A DNA stretch of 64,000 nucleotides from Loxodes magnus (GCA_946699065.1 CAMPDV010000098.1:496001-560000); one strand, 5' to 3'. Shown: positions 24,881-38,440, counted from the stretch's first letter. Made by a program: numbers and translations. The notes: generated by a model from the sequence alone, not told the origin.

Positions 24881-26410
24881 TTTTATTTTAGTTCATTAGT
24901 TATCTTTAGTTTAAAAATCATTCTGCTTTATTATTTTAAAATTATTTCATTATCCTCTTTTAACTACAAAAGAAATCCGATTCGTTTTGAAATACCAGAA
25001 TAGCTTAATTATAGTAGCTTTCATAGTATGGAAGAAAAGTAATTAATGGTATTACATATTATGAGAACTTTATTTCTTTTCGGATTGAATATTCATATCA
25101 GAAGCAAATAGAAGCTATTTATCTAAGAGTGAAATATGGAAATATCTCATTAAACAATAAATCAGTCACCAATTAGATTAAATGAGATTTGCTGCCTTAT
25201 TTAAATCAGAGACTTTTTATTGAATTTTGAAATTTATTTTGTTATTTACTCATAATAATTAAAGATAAGACCAAATGCTTCTGTTTAGAAAACCTTATTT
25301 ATTTATCATCTATAAATACTTGATGTTACAATATTTTAGCTTCTTTAGAAGCTTGATAGGAAATTAACTTAGCCTTATATTCTTATTTTATAATTAAAAC
25401 TAAGCTTAAGTTAAATTCTTTCTTAACTTCCAAATAATTATTTGAAAAAGCTATTCATTTTCTATCAGGCTTAGGTAGCTAATTTCTAATTTGGTAAACT
25501 ACAAGTTCTCTTATTTTATAAGTTGTATAAATTAGACTAAGCTATATATTTGTTTATTTAAGTTATCTGGTATATTAAACTATATTACTAAATAAGTTTG
25601 CTAATTATTATAATTTTATAGAAGCACCATTCATTAAATCTTTGATCTATAGCGTTCCTTTAATTATTAAAGTATCTAAAAAGTTTTATTATCTGGTAAG
25701 GTTATAAATTAGTTTTAATTATAGCATACTGGTATATAGTTCATTACAAATAATAAATCTCATTTTATCTTTGGAATACTATTAAATTGCTTCATCTGTA
25801 TGAAAATTAAGATTTCATAATTACCTAATAATTAAAGGGTATTGCTATACTTTAGAGCGGCTTATTCCAAATAAATGGTAAAGTTTGCATACTTTTTTAA
25901 TTTTTTTCCCAGTTTTGTTGAAATAGGATATTGTCTTGAGTGTAGGAAAAGTGTTGCGTTAAAGTAAGAAAAATAAAAGATTTAATAATTAAATATAACT
26001 TAGAGATTTAAAATTTAGTCTAGTTTATAAGGATATTTTAGAATACTGTATTATGTATCAAAAGAACAGCAAAGAAAAAGTTTAAAATTGAAAATTATTT
26101 ATTTTCCAGTTTCGTCATTTATTAGCAGACTTATCCATTTAATTAGTTTATTCACATATTTATCTAACAATTTATATACCAAGCGCATAATTAATATAGT
26201 TATATCCAATTGATATTGCGTTATAGAAATAAATCTTCCTACTTATTAGAGCTTATTATTTAAAAGTGAAAAGTTGGGGAAAATTTGTAATTTTTACTAG
26301 AACTCAGGGAAAATAACCAAAATATAGTTATTGTTTTTTATTTTTTCTTAATATTAAGAATCTAATGTTTAATTTATTTGATAAAAGTAGATTTAGAAAT
26401 AACATATTTA

Positions 26411-27643
26411 ATGAATAAATAGCCTAGTGTTATAGATATACTAGAAATCTAAGAAGTACTGGATGAAATTAAGTCATCTACTTTGATCGGTATGCACCCA
26501 TATGCATCTACTCCTTATATGCCTCATAGAACTCTTTCGAATGCCATCTTAGCTCCTAATTTGTAAACTGCACTTTCTTTCACTTCTGCTACAATTTAAC
26601 AATCGGCTGCCTATGTAGAAGCTTAAGAGAAATAAAACAAAACTAAGACTATTCTGTTGGCTATTTATTGGATTTGGGTTTTTGTGTTTATAGGAGGTTT
26701 TTATACTGGATTTACATTTTTATATGTTACATTTCCTTTTGTGCTCAGGTTCGTATTTGCTAAGATGGGAATGCTATTTTTTTTCGGCATTTTAGCTATC
26801 AAAGAATATAGACAAATGGACTAAGCAACAGTTAATGCTGTAAAATAACTATGGGCTACATAAAAATTAAAGCTTCTCTTTTCTCTTGTAGCGTATACCT
26901 TAAATTCTATCTGCTATGTACTTCCCTCTAAATATACTACTGTTGCTCAAAATATTTTGTTCGCTAGTTGCTCAAGTATTTGCATTGTTGTGTGGAAAGT
27001 CATTAAAAGAGAACCTTAGCACTGTTTAGCTATTGTAGGAACTATTATTGGTATGTCTGGAAGTAGTTTAACTATATTAGAATAGAATGCAACTAGTTCA
27101 GAATAAACTTTTACGGCATCCTCTATGCTTTTTGGTAACAGCTTAGCTTTGATGGGATCTGCTTTTGCAGCAGCTTTCAGTATTTATACTGCAGATTTTA
27201 TGAAATAACAATTTCCAGTAGCTACATATTCAGTTATAGCTTAAATCGCTTGCTTAGCTTTTGGAATTCCTTTGTCCCTTATTCTAGAATACTCAGAATA
27301 TTCTAATATAAATTGGTCTCTTGATCTTATATGGATTACATTGCTAGTAGGCTTCATAGGATTCTACTCTGCATATGGAATATATTTCGCTCTTACTTAT
27401 GTATCGCCTCTTGTTCTTTCAACTGCAACATTATCTTAGTTTATGATTGCTGGCATTTAAGCTTGGCTTATGGGAATCAACTCTTTTCCAGGACTCTGAA
27501 TATGGATAGGGGGAACAATTTGTGTTGCAGGACTATTCATCATAATAAAAGCAGAACAAATAGATACTTAGAAGAGAATCGACAACTTGGAGAAGGATGG
27601 AAGTCTCATGTCTGTAGGATATAAGAAACTTTCTGAAAGCTGA
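26411..27643 (+). CDS. EamA/DMT-type transporter, copy A
   Basis: 410 aa, intronless, TGA stop 27641-27643. About ten transmembrane helices follow an 80-residue polar N-terminus. The two-repeat EamA layout is visible: 'YVLPSKYTTVAQNILFASCSS', 'IVGTIIGMSGSSLTIL' in the first half, and 'YVSPLVLSTATLSQFMIAG', 'GLWIWIGGTICVAGLFIIIKAE' in the second. Drug/metabolite transporters move small metabolites (nucleotide sugars, amino acids, thiamine and others); the substrate cannot be told. In GLWIWIG the first Trp is TGA and the second TGG, direct evidence of dual coding. Copies B and C are the same length with no frameshift and mostly conservative or silent changes, so all three look functional. Confidence 0.92.
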
Positions 27644-28489
27644 CTTAAAATATTTAATTTAAGCTAATATAAATATTCTATACACTATAAACATTTTACT
27701 CTCTTCACTATTTATTTAATTTACTTGAATAAAATATAAATCTTACGCTAACTAGAGTAATAATATTAAATAAGATTTGTTTTACTTTAATAGTTTAAAG
27801 AGGATTTTAAATTATAAGTAGCATTCTTAAATTATTGCTCAACTTATTATCTAATTATTGCATATCTATTTCATGATCTCTTAATTGACTTTTAATTTAT
27901 ATTAAATGATATTTATTTATTAAAGCAACCATAGTAATATCATAATAAAATATGTATCTAAGCATTTAATTATGCTAAGTTAATTAATAGTTAATATTTA
28001 TTATTTCTATAATAAAGATGCTATTATCTAGGTAGCTTAAATAATTTAAATTATTTAATCTATCTTCAATTTACTTTTAATTCTTCTAAATATCTTAAAA
28101 TAAACAAATAGGTTGGTATTCTATTTATAATGAATTTTTAAACTATATAAATTGCAAAAGAAAGTCTTTTTTATAAATTTAAAATAAGGATTTATTTAAT
28201 AGTAGATTTTCATCAATTTAGCCAAAAATAAAGATCAAGCATGTTTTCCAAAATTTTCGGGTAATATATAGAAACGGAAATTATAAAACCTTCAGAGAAT
28301 AGATTCTAAAATCTTTCTATTTAGGATGGTTAACAAATCTTATAGATCTAGAAGCATAATTAATTGCAATAATACATTTAAAAGCAAAGATATTTTATAT
28401 AAATTAGCTATCTTCAAACTAAATTTAAGAGTTTAGTATAATCATAAGAATCATCTAGTAATTATATTATTTCTAAACATCATAGATTA
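27644..28489. other. duplicated 3' flank of copy A
   Basis: No gene. It matches the sequence after copies B (33814-34181 and 35041-35214) and C (54913-55750). Contains the shared block TCTAGGTAGCTTAAATAATT. Confidence 0.7.
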
Positions 28490-29195
28490 AGTTTAAGTCT
28501 AATAAAATAAAAAATGGATTAAACCTCTACAAAAGAGCAAACAACCTTAACTATGAAATACTCAAAACAAATAAAACAAATGTTCTAAGAGAAACAGATT
28601 CTAAAAGGATAGTTTTGGAGTTAATCGAAAAATTGGAACTTGTTTCAAACCGCAGTAAAGATTCAGTAAGAAAATAATTAATTAATAAAGGAAATCAGCA
28701 GCAAATCGGAAACATCAGAAGTAAGTTTTCAACTAAAATAAAAAGAAGAAAGATCTAATTAATTTCCTTATAAATGCAATCAATAACCTAGAAAAACTAA
28801 AATAATAGAGATTCTATGGATAATGCGAAAGAATAAAAACTTAATTATATTTACAGGCAGAAAGATTTAATAGGATGCTGATTCTACAAGAGGAAAGGAG
28901 ACTGAGTGAGAAAATGCTAACAGTTTAACATAAAAAATAGAGAAAAAATATTTTAGAGAAAATTGACCTAAATATATTGCATTTGTGAAGGTGATTTAGA
29001 AAAGTAAATTATTGGAATATGAATACATAAATCAATAACAAAAGCGAATAACATAATAATGAGAAATATGTTTGAAAAAATTATAGGACGCGTAATAATA
29101 AGAGAGGAACAAAAATACGATTAAGTTCAAAAATGGTTAACCGAATAAAGGTAGATCCACTATAATTAACTATTATTATGTATATATAAAATAAA
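28490..29195 (+). mobile_element. decayed ORF1-only retroelement with zinc-knuckle remnant
   Basis: Inserted in the 3' flank of unit A. It encodes a charged Q-rich ORF1-like protein in broken frames. The zinc knuckle survives as 'CWFYKRKGDWVRKC', where the second Cys is Tyr and the His is Asp. It is a close relative of 44640-45325, sharing among others the block GAAATCAGCAG-AAATCGGAAACATCAG. The 3' end, ACCGAATAAAGGTAGATCCAC plus TTATTATTATG, matches the minus-strand terminus near 38806-38860. Confidence 0.65.
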
Positions 29196-29429
29196 ATGGC
29201 ACCTATGAAGCAATCCACCTTGATTGAGATTTATTCGATATAATCAACAAAAAAATATAGGATGCAGCACAACAATTAATTCTGCAAATAAGCAGTCTAT
29301 ATTTAAAAATTAACTAACTTTAATATGATAAAAAAGATAAAAGATAAAATTAAGTTTATAGTCTAAAAAGAGAACTTCACAGCTAATTTTCATTGGAAAC
29401 TACCCTCTCCAAACTAAAGGATTGTGTAA

Positions 29430-30163
29430 GATTTGATTAGTCCACCATCCTTATCTCCCCCAAGATTCATTTGTCTTTCTGGTTTCTTCTTCAATTGTTA
29501 TTCTATTCTTATATTCTTGAGTTATAAAATTTCTTTCTGTATATAAGTCCTGTCTTTGTTGATCAAAAGCAGAAAAATTCGTCTAATATTTTCTTCTTAT
29601 TAATTGCTTCGATTTTATTTTTCTTTCAGTCATGATTCTTTTAGCATTTATAGCACAGAATCTTTCTACGATATAAATTCATCTTATTTACATCTTACAA
29701 TTATTAATCATATACAATTTCCATTGCAATGGCTGATTACTAATCTTATGATTTTCAATTACTGCTTTTTATTATTCTTACTTTTCTTAAATTTGCTTTA
29801 TTTAATGTGAAAACTAAGAAAATTGGAATTAAAGCATTTGAGAAACTTCATTAAATTATTTATCCATCTATTCCTATTTAATTACTATTTACAATTAAAT
29901 TTTGTTGAACATTTCTTCTATAGATGGGAATTATAGGTCTAGTTATTCAATCAATTTTTCTAAATTGCTTTCTAGCTTTTCTATCTCTTTATCTTTGCTA
30001 TTTTAATTCATATTGTATATAAGTAATTCGTGCTACACTGATTATGTGTAAGCTTCCTGAGATTATTTTTCTTAAGTTTAGTAAGGTGATTACTCTGATA
30101 GGTTAGATTATTCTTAATTTTTTTAATAAATGAGCCAAGGGAGGATTATTTCTTAGGAGCCAT
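29430..30163 (-). mobile_element. coiled-coil ORF1-like retroelement gene (MAPKKQ type)
   Basis: From ATG 30163 the minus strand encodes MAPKKQSSLGSFIKKI followed by about 190 residues of coiled coil ('EIEKLESNLEKLIEQL'). There is no zinc knuckle. Its start and 5' leader (TATAAAATG) resemble the element at 34190-35039, which is an insertion by comparison with units A and C. I infer both are ORF1 genes of one LINE family distinct from the CCHC family. The exact end is uncertain. Confidence 0.5.
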
Positions 30164-30179
30164 TTTATATTAATAATAT

Positions 30180-30780
30180 AATAAAACAATGAATACAGAA
30201 TTTAGCTTACTTCAACACTTCTATTAATCAAGAAATTAAAAGATCAGAAGAAAAAATATTAGAAATTAGAAATCTCAATTAAATAAACTACTAACGAGTT
30301 ACGAATAAAGGTATTCTTGATCCAATGAAGAATGAAAAATCAAGTTTAAGTATAATAAAACATGAAAAAATTAACAATTAATTAAGTAATAGTAAGAAGA
30401 CAAATTATGTGCTGATTCTTTAGAAAGCTTGGGCACATGAAATAAAACTGTTGGAGATGCAAAAAAATTCAAAGTTGTGAAAATAAAAAATATGTAAAAA
30501 TTAGCCAAGATTTATTGTACATTTAAAGGTTTCTTTAAAGATAAAAATGATTGATGGAAATTATTACTCTAAAAATAATGGATACTCTAAAAATAACGAA
30601 ACAAATGTTTAGAAAGGTCTGAAATTGGAATAAAATACCAACAGTGAAGAAGGCCAGATTAGCAGCCATAGGTATTATTCAAAAATACAAATATGGAGAA
30701 GGAATATTTGATTTTATAAGATTTTTCAATAAGCCTTGAGAATTTTTATAAAATAATAAGTGACATGCCAAAAAAAGTCT
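30180..30780 (+). mobile_element. decayed CCHC ORF1 remnant
   Basis: Only fragments remain. The recognisable piece is 'CWFFRKLGHMKQNC', a zinc knuckle with the second Cys replaced by Phe. It lies directly before the point where homology to the 3' flank of unit C resumes. Confidence 0.45.
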
Positions 30781-31009
30781 TGCCACGTTAGTAAAATATA
30801 ATATCTAATTAAATAGAATTAATATCTTCTAACTTGACTAGTAAATGTTATTAATTATATTTATAATTATGTCTTAATATCTATTAATTATTAAAGAGTT
30901 TCAAACATAGTTGAAATCCCTTTTAAATATCTACTAAAATAATAGTTTAAAATAAGATTAAAAATAAAATTTACTTCTAAGATGATAAGCAATATTATAT
31001 TTATATTTA

Positions 31010-32580
31010 AAAGCTGCTTTTAATTAAAAAACAATTTGCTTTATTATTTTGAAAATGATTTCAAAATCTCCCTTTAGCTAAAAAACATCTGATAAGTTTT
31101 ATAATTACAAGATTAACTTAATTAAAATAGCTTTCATAGTATAGAAGTAAAGTAATTAGCAGTAATCCAGTCTTGAGAACGTTGATTTCTTTTCGGATTG
31201 AAATATTAATATCAAAAGAAATATAAGCTGCTTATCTAAGAGTGAAGTTTGAAAATATTTTATTAATCTTACTAGTTCTTAGATTATTAAAAGAGATTTG
31301 CTGCTTTATTTTAAGCGGAGACTTTAAATTTAATTTTTATTTAATTTTGTTTTTCACTCAAAATAATTAAAGTTAAGATCAAATGCCTTAGTTAAGGTAA
31401 CTTTATCTATATATCATCTATAACTGCTAAATATCTCTTGATGCTATAATATTTTAAATGCTTCAAAAGTTTGATAGGAAATTAACTTGGTTAAATGCTC
31501 TTTATTTATAATTAAAATCAACTTAAGTCAAATCTTTCTTAACTAATTATTTGAAAACGCTGTTCATTTTCTATCAGATTTAGATAGTTAAATTTCTTAT
31601 TTTATAAGATGCAAATAGTTTCTTTAAATTTGTATTTTTATTGTTAGCTTGTGATATCATTTGAGGACTTAAGTTAAATACTAATAATACTCCTTTGGTA
31701 AGTTGTAAAAATTGCATTAAATTATAAATTTGTTTATTTAAGTTGAATGTGGTTTTTTTAACTAATTATTATAGAAATTTAGTATTTCATTAGGCAAGTA
31801 GAGATCCAATAAAACATAAAATCTTTGACGTATATAATTTATTTATTTATTTATACAAATTAAGAAACTTCATTACCTAATGAGACGTTGAGATAGGTAA
31901 AGCTCTAAGCCCTACACATATATGCTTTATCTTAAATGTTAAATTTCATTTGATCCTTAGATAAAATTAAAATGCTTCTCCTATATGCAATTTTAAGCTT
32001 TCATAGTTGATTAATACTTAAAAATAACTCCTAAATTTTAAAGTAGTAGTCTAACTACTTTAAATCTTTATATCTTGCTAAGCATTTTATAGTCTAAACT
32101 GAAATAAGATAGTGTCTTTAAGTAGGAAAAGTGCTATGTTAAACTAATAATACTTAAAAGACTTAATGTTTACCTTTAACTGATCCTTAGACTAAAAATT
32201 AGAGAGTAAAAGTTAGATTCATTAATAAGAATATTTTAGAATACTTTATTATGTATCAAAAGAATATCTAAAAAAATTAAATTTACAGCATTTTAATTAT
32301 CTAAATTTATGAATATTTTATAGTCTACTCACATATTTATAAAAATCTCATATACCATCCCACATAAATAGTATATACATAATAATTGACAATACTTTAT
32401 AGAAGTATAACTATCTAATTATTAGAAGATACATGCAAAAATAATAAATTAGCGTAATCTCTTTATTAGTAAAGTCTTAGGAAAAATAACAAGTTTAGAT
32501 TTTTTTCTGTTATTTCATAATTTAAAAGTGTGGTGTTTAACTTAACTTGATTACTAGGAAATTAAATAATAACATATTTA
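31010..32580. other. duplicated 5' flank of copy B
   Basis: No gene. It holds the intact target site ATCAGATTTAGATAGTTAAA at about 31580 that is occupied by a retroelement in unit C. It is presumably the promoter region of the transporter. Confidence 0.7.
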
Positions 32581-33813
32581 ATGAATAAATAGCCTAGTGT
32601 TATAGATATACTAGAAATCTAAGAAGTACTGGATGAAATTAAGTCATCTACTTTGATCGGTATGCACCCATATGCAACTACTCCTTATATGCCTCATAGA
32701 ACTCTTTCGAATGCCATCTTAGCTCCCAATTTGTAAACTGCACTTTCTTTCACTTCTGCTGTGATCTAAAAATCGGCTGTCTATTAAGAAGCTTAAGAGA
32801 AATAAAACAAAACTAAGACTATTCTGTTGGCTATTTATTGGATTTGGGTTTTTGTGTTTATAGGAGCCTTTTTTACAGGATTTACATTTTTATACGTTAC
32901 ATTTCCTTTTGTGCTCAGGTTCGTATTTGCTAAGATGGGAATGCTATTCTTTTTCGGCATTTTAGCTATCAAAGAATATAGACAAATGGATCAAACTACA
33001 GTTGACGCTACAAAATAACTATGGGCTACATAAAAATCAAAGCTTCTCTTTTCTCTTGTAGCGTATACATTTGCTTCTATCTGCTTTGTACTTCCCTCTA
33101 AATATACTACTGTTGCTCAAAATATTTTGTTCGTTAGTTGTTCAAGTATTTGCATTGTTGTTTGGAAAATAATTAAAAGAGAACCTTAGCACTATTTGGC
33201 TATTGTAGGAACTATTATTGGTATGTCTGGAAGTAGTTTAACTATATTAGAATAGAATGCATCTAGTTCAGAATAAACTTTTACGGCATCCTCTATGCTT
33301 TTTGGTAACAGCTTAGCTTTGATGGGATCTGCTTTTGCAGCAGCTTTCAGTATTTATACTGCAGATTTTATGAAATAACAATTTCCAGTAGCTGCTTATT
33401 CAGTTATAGCTTAAATCGCTTGCTTAGTTTTCGGAATTCCTTTGTCTCTTATTCTAGAATACTCAGAATATTCTAATATAAATTGGTCTCTTGATCTTAT
33501 ATGGATTACTTTGCTAGTAGGCTTCATAGGATTCTACTCTTGTTATGGAATATATTTCGCTCTTATTTATGTATCACCTCTTGTTCTTTCAACTGCAACA
33601 CTATCTTAGTTTATGATTGCTGGTATTTAAGCTTGGCTTATGGGAGTTAACTCTTTTCCAGGACTCTGAATATGGATAGGGGGAACAATTTGTGTTGCAG
33701 GACTATTCATCATAATAAAAGCAGAACAAATAGATACTTAGAAGAGAATCGACAACTTGGAGAAGGATGGAAGTCTCATGTCTGTAGGATATAAGAAACT
33801 TTCTGAAAGCTGA
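32581..33813 (+). CDS. EamA/DMT-type transporter, copy B
   Basis: 410 aa, same length and frame as copies A and C, TGA stop 33811-33813. Differences from A are scattered and mostly conservative: GAFFTGF for GGFYTGF, TTVDATK for ATVNAVK, FASICFV for LNSICYV. Membrane topology and EamA repeats are unchanged. It is closer to copy C in parts of the 5' flank, but its coding sequence resembles A in long blocks such as 33260-33400, which may reflect gene conversion. Substrate unknown. Confidence 0.92.
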
Positions 33814-34181
33814 CTTAAAATATTTAATTTAAGTTAATATAAATATTCTATACACTATAAACATTTTACTCTCTTCACTATTTATTTAATTTACTTGAAT
33901 AAAATATAAATCTTACGCTTACTAGAGTAATAATATTAAATTAAATTTGTTTTACTTTAATAGTTTAAAGAGGATTTTAAATTATAAGTAGCATTCTTAA
34001 ATTATTGCTCAACTTATTATCTAATTATTGCATATCTATTTCATGATATCTTAATTGACTTTTAATTTATATTAAATGATATTTAATTATTAAAGCAATC
34101 ATAGTAATATCATAATAAAATATGTATCTAAGCATTTAATTATGCTAAGTTAATTAATAGTTAATATTTATTATTTCTATA

Positions 34182-35050
34182 AAGTTAAAGTTAAGGGGCT
34201 TTGTTGAAGCCTTAGTAGTCAGTCATCTGACCTATTCTATCAGCTTGTCTCCATTAGTTTGTCTTGAATTTCTACTAGGCTTAGTTAGGCGGTGTAGCCC
34301 TTTATTAGTGCAACGTCCTTTAATATTCTGAATAGTTTTGATCTTGCACATAGCTTTCCTAATTATTTATCCAAGGATTAAGATTTGAATTAAAAAAAAT
34401 CTTTCTATAAATTTTTCCACTTTATGTTGGATATATCCTAAATAGTTTTCTAAAAATATCTTATTTATTCTTTCTTTAAATTTCGCTTAATTAGTAGCAG
34501 TATTTTCATTGGTGTTATTTATTGCACACGTAGCATTTTATTCTTCTTTTAAACTATTATTCCTGTAACACTTATTTAATTTAAATTTATTACTTATTTT
34601 AAATAAACGTTTATTGTTTATTTTAGATAGAGGTTTCATTTTCTATTTCCATAGGATCTGATTAATTATGTTAAAACGAATATGGCGTTACCTGAATTTA
34701 TTATTAAATTTAAAGAATTCTTTGTTCCAGTTTGTTTTCTATTTCTTATGATGATTAATATTGTTTCTCAAGTAAAGACGTTATTAATTTTTCTAATTTT
34801 TCTACTTTATCAGTGATGTATCTATTTTTGAACATAAATCCTTTTAATGACTTAGATAATATTTCTATTTGAATTTGTTTCGGAAGTTTTTTTAATTCTG
34901 GATTTCCAATTGGTTAATGTTCGTCATATCAAGCATATTTCTCACTTTCACTCATTGTAATTATTTCGCTTTTTTATTTTTTAGAGAATTTTCCTGTTTA
35001 AATATTTTTTTCAAAGTTCTGTTATTTCTTAGAAGTCATTTTATATTATA
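34182..35050 (-). mobile_element. coiled-coil ORF1-like retroelement insertion (MTSKKQ type)
   Basis: Proven insertion: units A and C read straight through this point (CTATAATAAAG), while unit B has about 870 extra bp flanked by TATAA. On the minus strand from ATG 35039 it encodes MTSKKQQNFEKNIQ and then a coiled coil ('YITDKVEKLEKLITSLLEKQ'). The 3' end contains a short inverted repeat, GGCTTCAACAAAGCC. No endonuclease or reverse transcriptase is present, so the copy is non-autonomous. Confidence 0.75.
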
Positions 35051-35214
35051 ATAAAGATGATAATTATCTAGGTAGCTTAAATAATTTAAATTACTTAATT
35101 ATCTTCAATTTACTTTTAATTCTTATAAATATCTTAGAATAAATGAAAAGGTTGGTATTCTATTTTTATAATAAACTTTTTAACTATATAAATTACAAAA
35201 GAAAACCTTTTTTA

Positions 35215-37560
35215 TAACCTTATGATAGGCCTTTCATTTTTTCTTCCATTATTACAGAAAGGACATTGACTTTTCATAACTAGATGTCTTTCTTTTAAGC
35301 AATCCTAGCTCCCATTACATCTCGTTCTTATTCTAAATAGGTAACATATTTCTTCTTTTCTATTTTTATTGAATCTCAGATATTTGGGTGATCCTACTAC
35401 ATATTCATCAAATCACGTTTATCTATATTGTAATGTTTTAATCATTTACTCCATTCTTTCTCTATCTTCTATGTATACTCTATATTCTCATATTGCACGA
35501 TTAATTTTTTTTCTTCCCTTTTTAATTGTTATTACCATAATCTATAAATATTTCTTTGTCTTCAATTTTTAATTCTAATTTTATTGCTATGCGATATTAT
35601 TCAAATATAAAATTCTCTTCTTTACTTGGTCGAACATTAATCCGTCTACTGTTTTTCCTTAGTTTCCTATTAATTTGCCTCTTAATTTCAACGTTTTTTT
35701 TACATAGGTAATGTTTAAGTTTCATAAAATGCAATTCGTGTTCTAACATCGCATTTTGCACTTAAAAAGGCACATCTATGAATGTTCGTAAAGATCTTCT
35801 CTATATTATTTCTAATTGCTCCATCACTTATTTTCCTACAAATTATTCGCAATATGGGATCACTTCTGTCCCATAACTCAAAACTGAGCTTATGAAAGTT
35901 TTTATTAACGTTTCTGCGTTATATGGTGTTATTCCCTTATTCATTGCTATTTTTCCCAGTATTCATGTTTATATCTTTTATGCGGCTTCTAGCCTATTCT
36001 CCAAATGATTTAAAACTGATGTTCTCTTCTATTATAAAACCTAGTTACTAAAAGGCCGTTACTCTTTCGCTTCTTAAATTTCCCACCTTTATAGTATTTA
36101 CATCATTTTCTCAGTTATTATTTTTTACTGCTTTTCATAGCATTCATTTTGTTTTATCTGCAATTTCTAATTTGTTCTTTTCTGCCCATGAGGTTAAATT
36201 TTCAATTTCTTCCTCTAATTATTCACATTCTCATATTAAATCTAGGTCATCTGCATATGCTAAGCATCCTGCATATATTTCTTATGTATATCTCTCTTCT
36301 TTTTTATTGTCTATCATAATTCCTTGCTTTAGATCTTCCAAGCTATGGAGAAGTCTTGCTATTATCAAGTTAAATAGTCTCGGCGACGTTATGCTTCCCT
36401 GCTTAAGCCCTTTATTTGTCGCGAATGATTTTGCTGTTTAACTATTGATTTTCAGTTTAATTTCTTCTCACAGTAGAAGTTTGCTAGAAGATTAATTATC
36501 TATTCCGGTACTTTAGATCGTTTATGATTTTTCATATATCTTTTCTTTGCACTGAGTCATGAACTTTCAAAATATCAACAAATATCACAAAAAAATCTTT
36601 TTTATTCTTCATTAATCATTTCTATACTGTTATTATATTGTAAACTTATAGTGCGCTTGATTTACCTTTTTTGAAACCATATTAGTATTCGCTTTCATCA
36701 TTATGAAGATATCCTTACAATTGTTAGAAAATTCACGCATCTAAAATTTTTAAAGCATGATTCAATAAAGAGATTGGTCTATAGTTCATCGGTTCATCTA
36801 TCCTCCTTTTTTGTATATTAATATTATGTATTGTTGTTTCTCCTAAGGTATTACTCCCTCTTAAATCATCTTAGTTATCATTTTACAAGTTACTTCTATT
36901 AATTTTTTCCCACCAGCTAAAATTATTCCTACTTAAATTTCATCAGGGCCTGTTGCTTTTCATTTCGCCAATTAATTAAAGTTTACTCAAATTTCATATT
37001 CATTTACCACTATTTGTCTCTTGTTTAAGAATTTAGTTGGTATCATATTATTGCCATCTTCATATAACTGCTATCATTCGTCCCTGAAAATCTTAACATC
37101 TTCTTTTGATAAGAGTACTCACTAATTATTTTTTCTATTAAGCAGGTTTTTTAGTTTCTTCCACATTTCTGTCAGGTTTCCTTTATTTACATTGTCCATA
37201 AATAGGTTAAGTTAGTTTCTTTTATCTTTTTTTCTCGATCAAATGTATTCTTGTCTTACTCTTTGGTATTCTCTATTTTTCTCGTTTTTTTGATTTTCAT
37301 TTATTTCTTAAATGTTCTTTATCTTTATTTTAATTGTTTGCTGCATTTTCTGCAAATTTTATTGCACTATTTTGTTGTTTCTGAGTATTTATATATCTTA
37401 AATTTTTATGCTTTAACTGTTCCACATACCATTTGAACACTTTCTTATATCTTTTTCTTTCATCATTTGTAAGTCTACGTACCGTTTAGGCTATTAATAT
37501 CTTCTTCTTAGACATTTTCTTGTATAAATATTTCGAATTATTCTTAGATCTCTTTTTTCT
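35215..37560 (-). mobile_element. non-LTR retrotransposon ORF2 with reverse transcriptase (degraded)
   Basis: The minus strand from about 37515 (MSKKKILIAQTVRR) carries a LINE-type reverse transcriptase. In order: 'LAKWKATGPDEIQVGIILAG', 'YIILIYKKGG', then after a frame break 'NYRPISLLNHALKILDAW', 'QYGFKKGKSSALQ', 'FVIFVDILKVHDSVQ', 'KGLKQGSITSPRLFNLIIA', and the catalytic 'GCLAYADDLDLIWE'. A C-terminal Cys/His cluster (CPFC, with an upstream Cys pair and His) ends near 35215. No endonuclease is seen 5' of the RT. At least one frameshift, in the block before NYRP, means it is probably dead. Confidence 0.85.
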
Positions 37561-38440
37561 TTAAATAATAAATAAATTAATTTAAAAAATGATTATAGAG
37601 CGCTTAGCACCTCATTGGAGCGCAGCTCTTTCAATATTAATATTTAATATTAAGAAAAATATTCTCATGTTTCTTGTTAAAATTCTAGAAGTCCAATGAG
37701 TCATATCAGCTTCTCCAAATGGGGAATCTTCTTATTAAAAATTATTCTTAAATCTTGAATCAAATGCTTCAGTCTTCTTGAATAAGGTCCAAATAAGAAT
37801 TAGTTATTAAGTCATTAATTAGAAATCCGTCAGTCAAACTTTCATACTACTAGAGAGAACCCTCGAAGTAAGTTAGGCATGTCTCAATGGAGCTTATCCA
37901 TCCTTCCCCGTGGTGATATCTAGTGCGAGATTACCCGCAATGCAGTATACACTGTACCAGATTACCTACTAGTTTATCGTACGCGGCCGACATCCATTTT
38001 ATATATATTAATAATAATAGTAATAACAAACTAAAAGTTAAAAAATCTTGCATCTCTGGGATTTCAACCCGTTTCTTGCTTCTATTTTTTAACGTGGATG
38101 GATAATATGACCTAGTTTTTTACGTGGAAGATAGCCACTAAAATTCTTCTGAATTTCCTAAAAAAAATTTTCTTGTAGATTTCTACTTAAGCAATTCATA
38201 GTCTATTAAGAGTCATTCACGTTCTTTTTTGTTCTTTTATTTATATTTATTTTCAGCCAAAGCAATGTAATAGTAAATGTCAGCTTGACTTGCAAAACTA
38301 ACATTGTTTGATTTATCTTTTCTGAGGTTTTTTCTTAAATACATTTTATTAAGCTAATTAATTTTTTTTAATTAAATATTAGTCAATATTTTCATCGTTC
38401 TTTTTTCTTGGACATTTGTTTAAGTATAATCTTTTTCAAT
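37561..38440 (-). mobile_element. retroelement 3' fragments and unexplained GC-richer segment
   Basis: No intact gene. At 37820-37990 there is a GC-richer block of unknown origin. At about 37990-38110 the minus strand has GGGTTGAAATCCC followed by an ATT-rich tail, resembling the hairpin-plus-tail ends of the ORF1-only elements at 48263 and 51707. I take it as a truncated 3' end. Confidence 0.4.

Larger units (their letters stand above)
24900..30990 (+). repeat. segmental duplication unit A (interrupted)
   Basis: Homologous to units B and C across the 5' flank (from the ATAGCTTTCATAGTAT block near 25010), the transporter gene, and the 3' flank to about 28480. Homology resumes at about 30790-30990 (ATTATGTCTTAATATCTATT block). 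Retroelement remnants occupy about 28490-30780. The flank of A is more diverged from B and C than B and C are from each other, so A split first. Confidence 0.85.

Noticed and set aside
38050-38085. GGTTGAAATCC on the minus strand, resembling a tRNA B box
   Set aside because: No matching A box, no acceptor-stem pairing and no cloverleaf; it is better explained as the hairpin at a retroelement 3' end.
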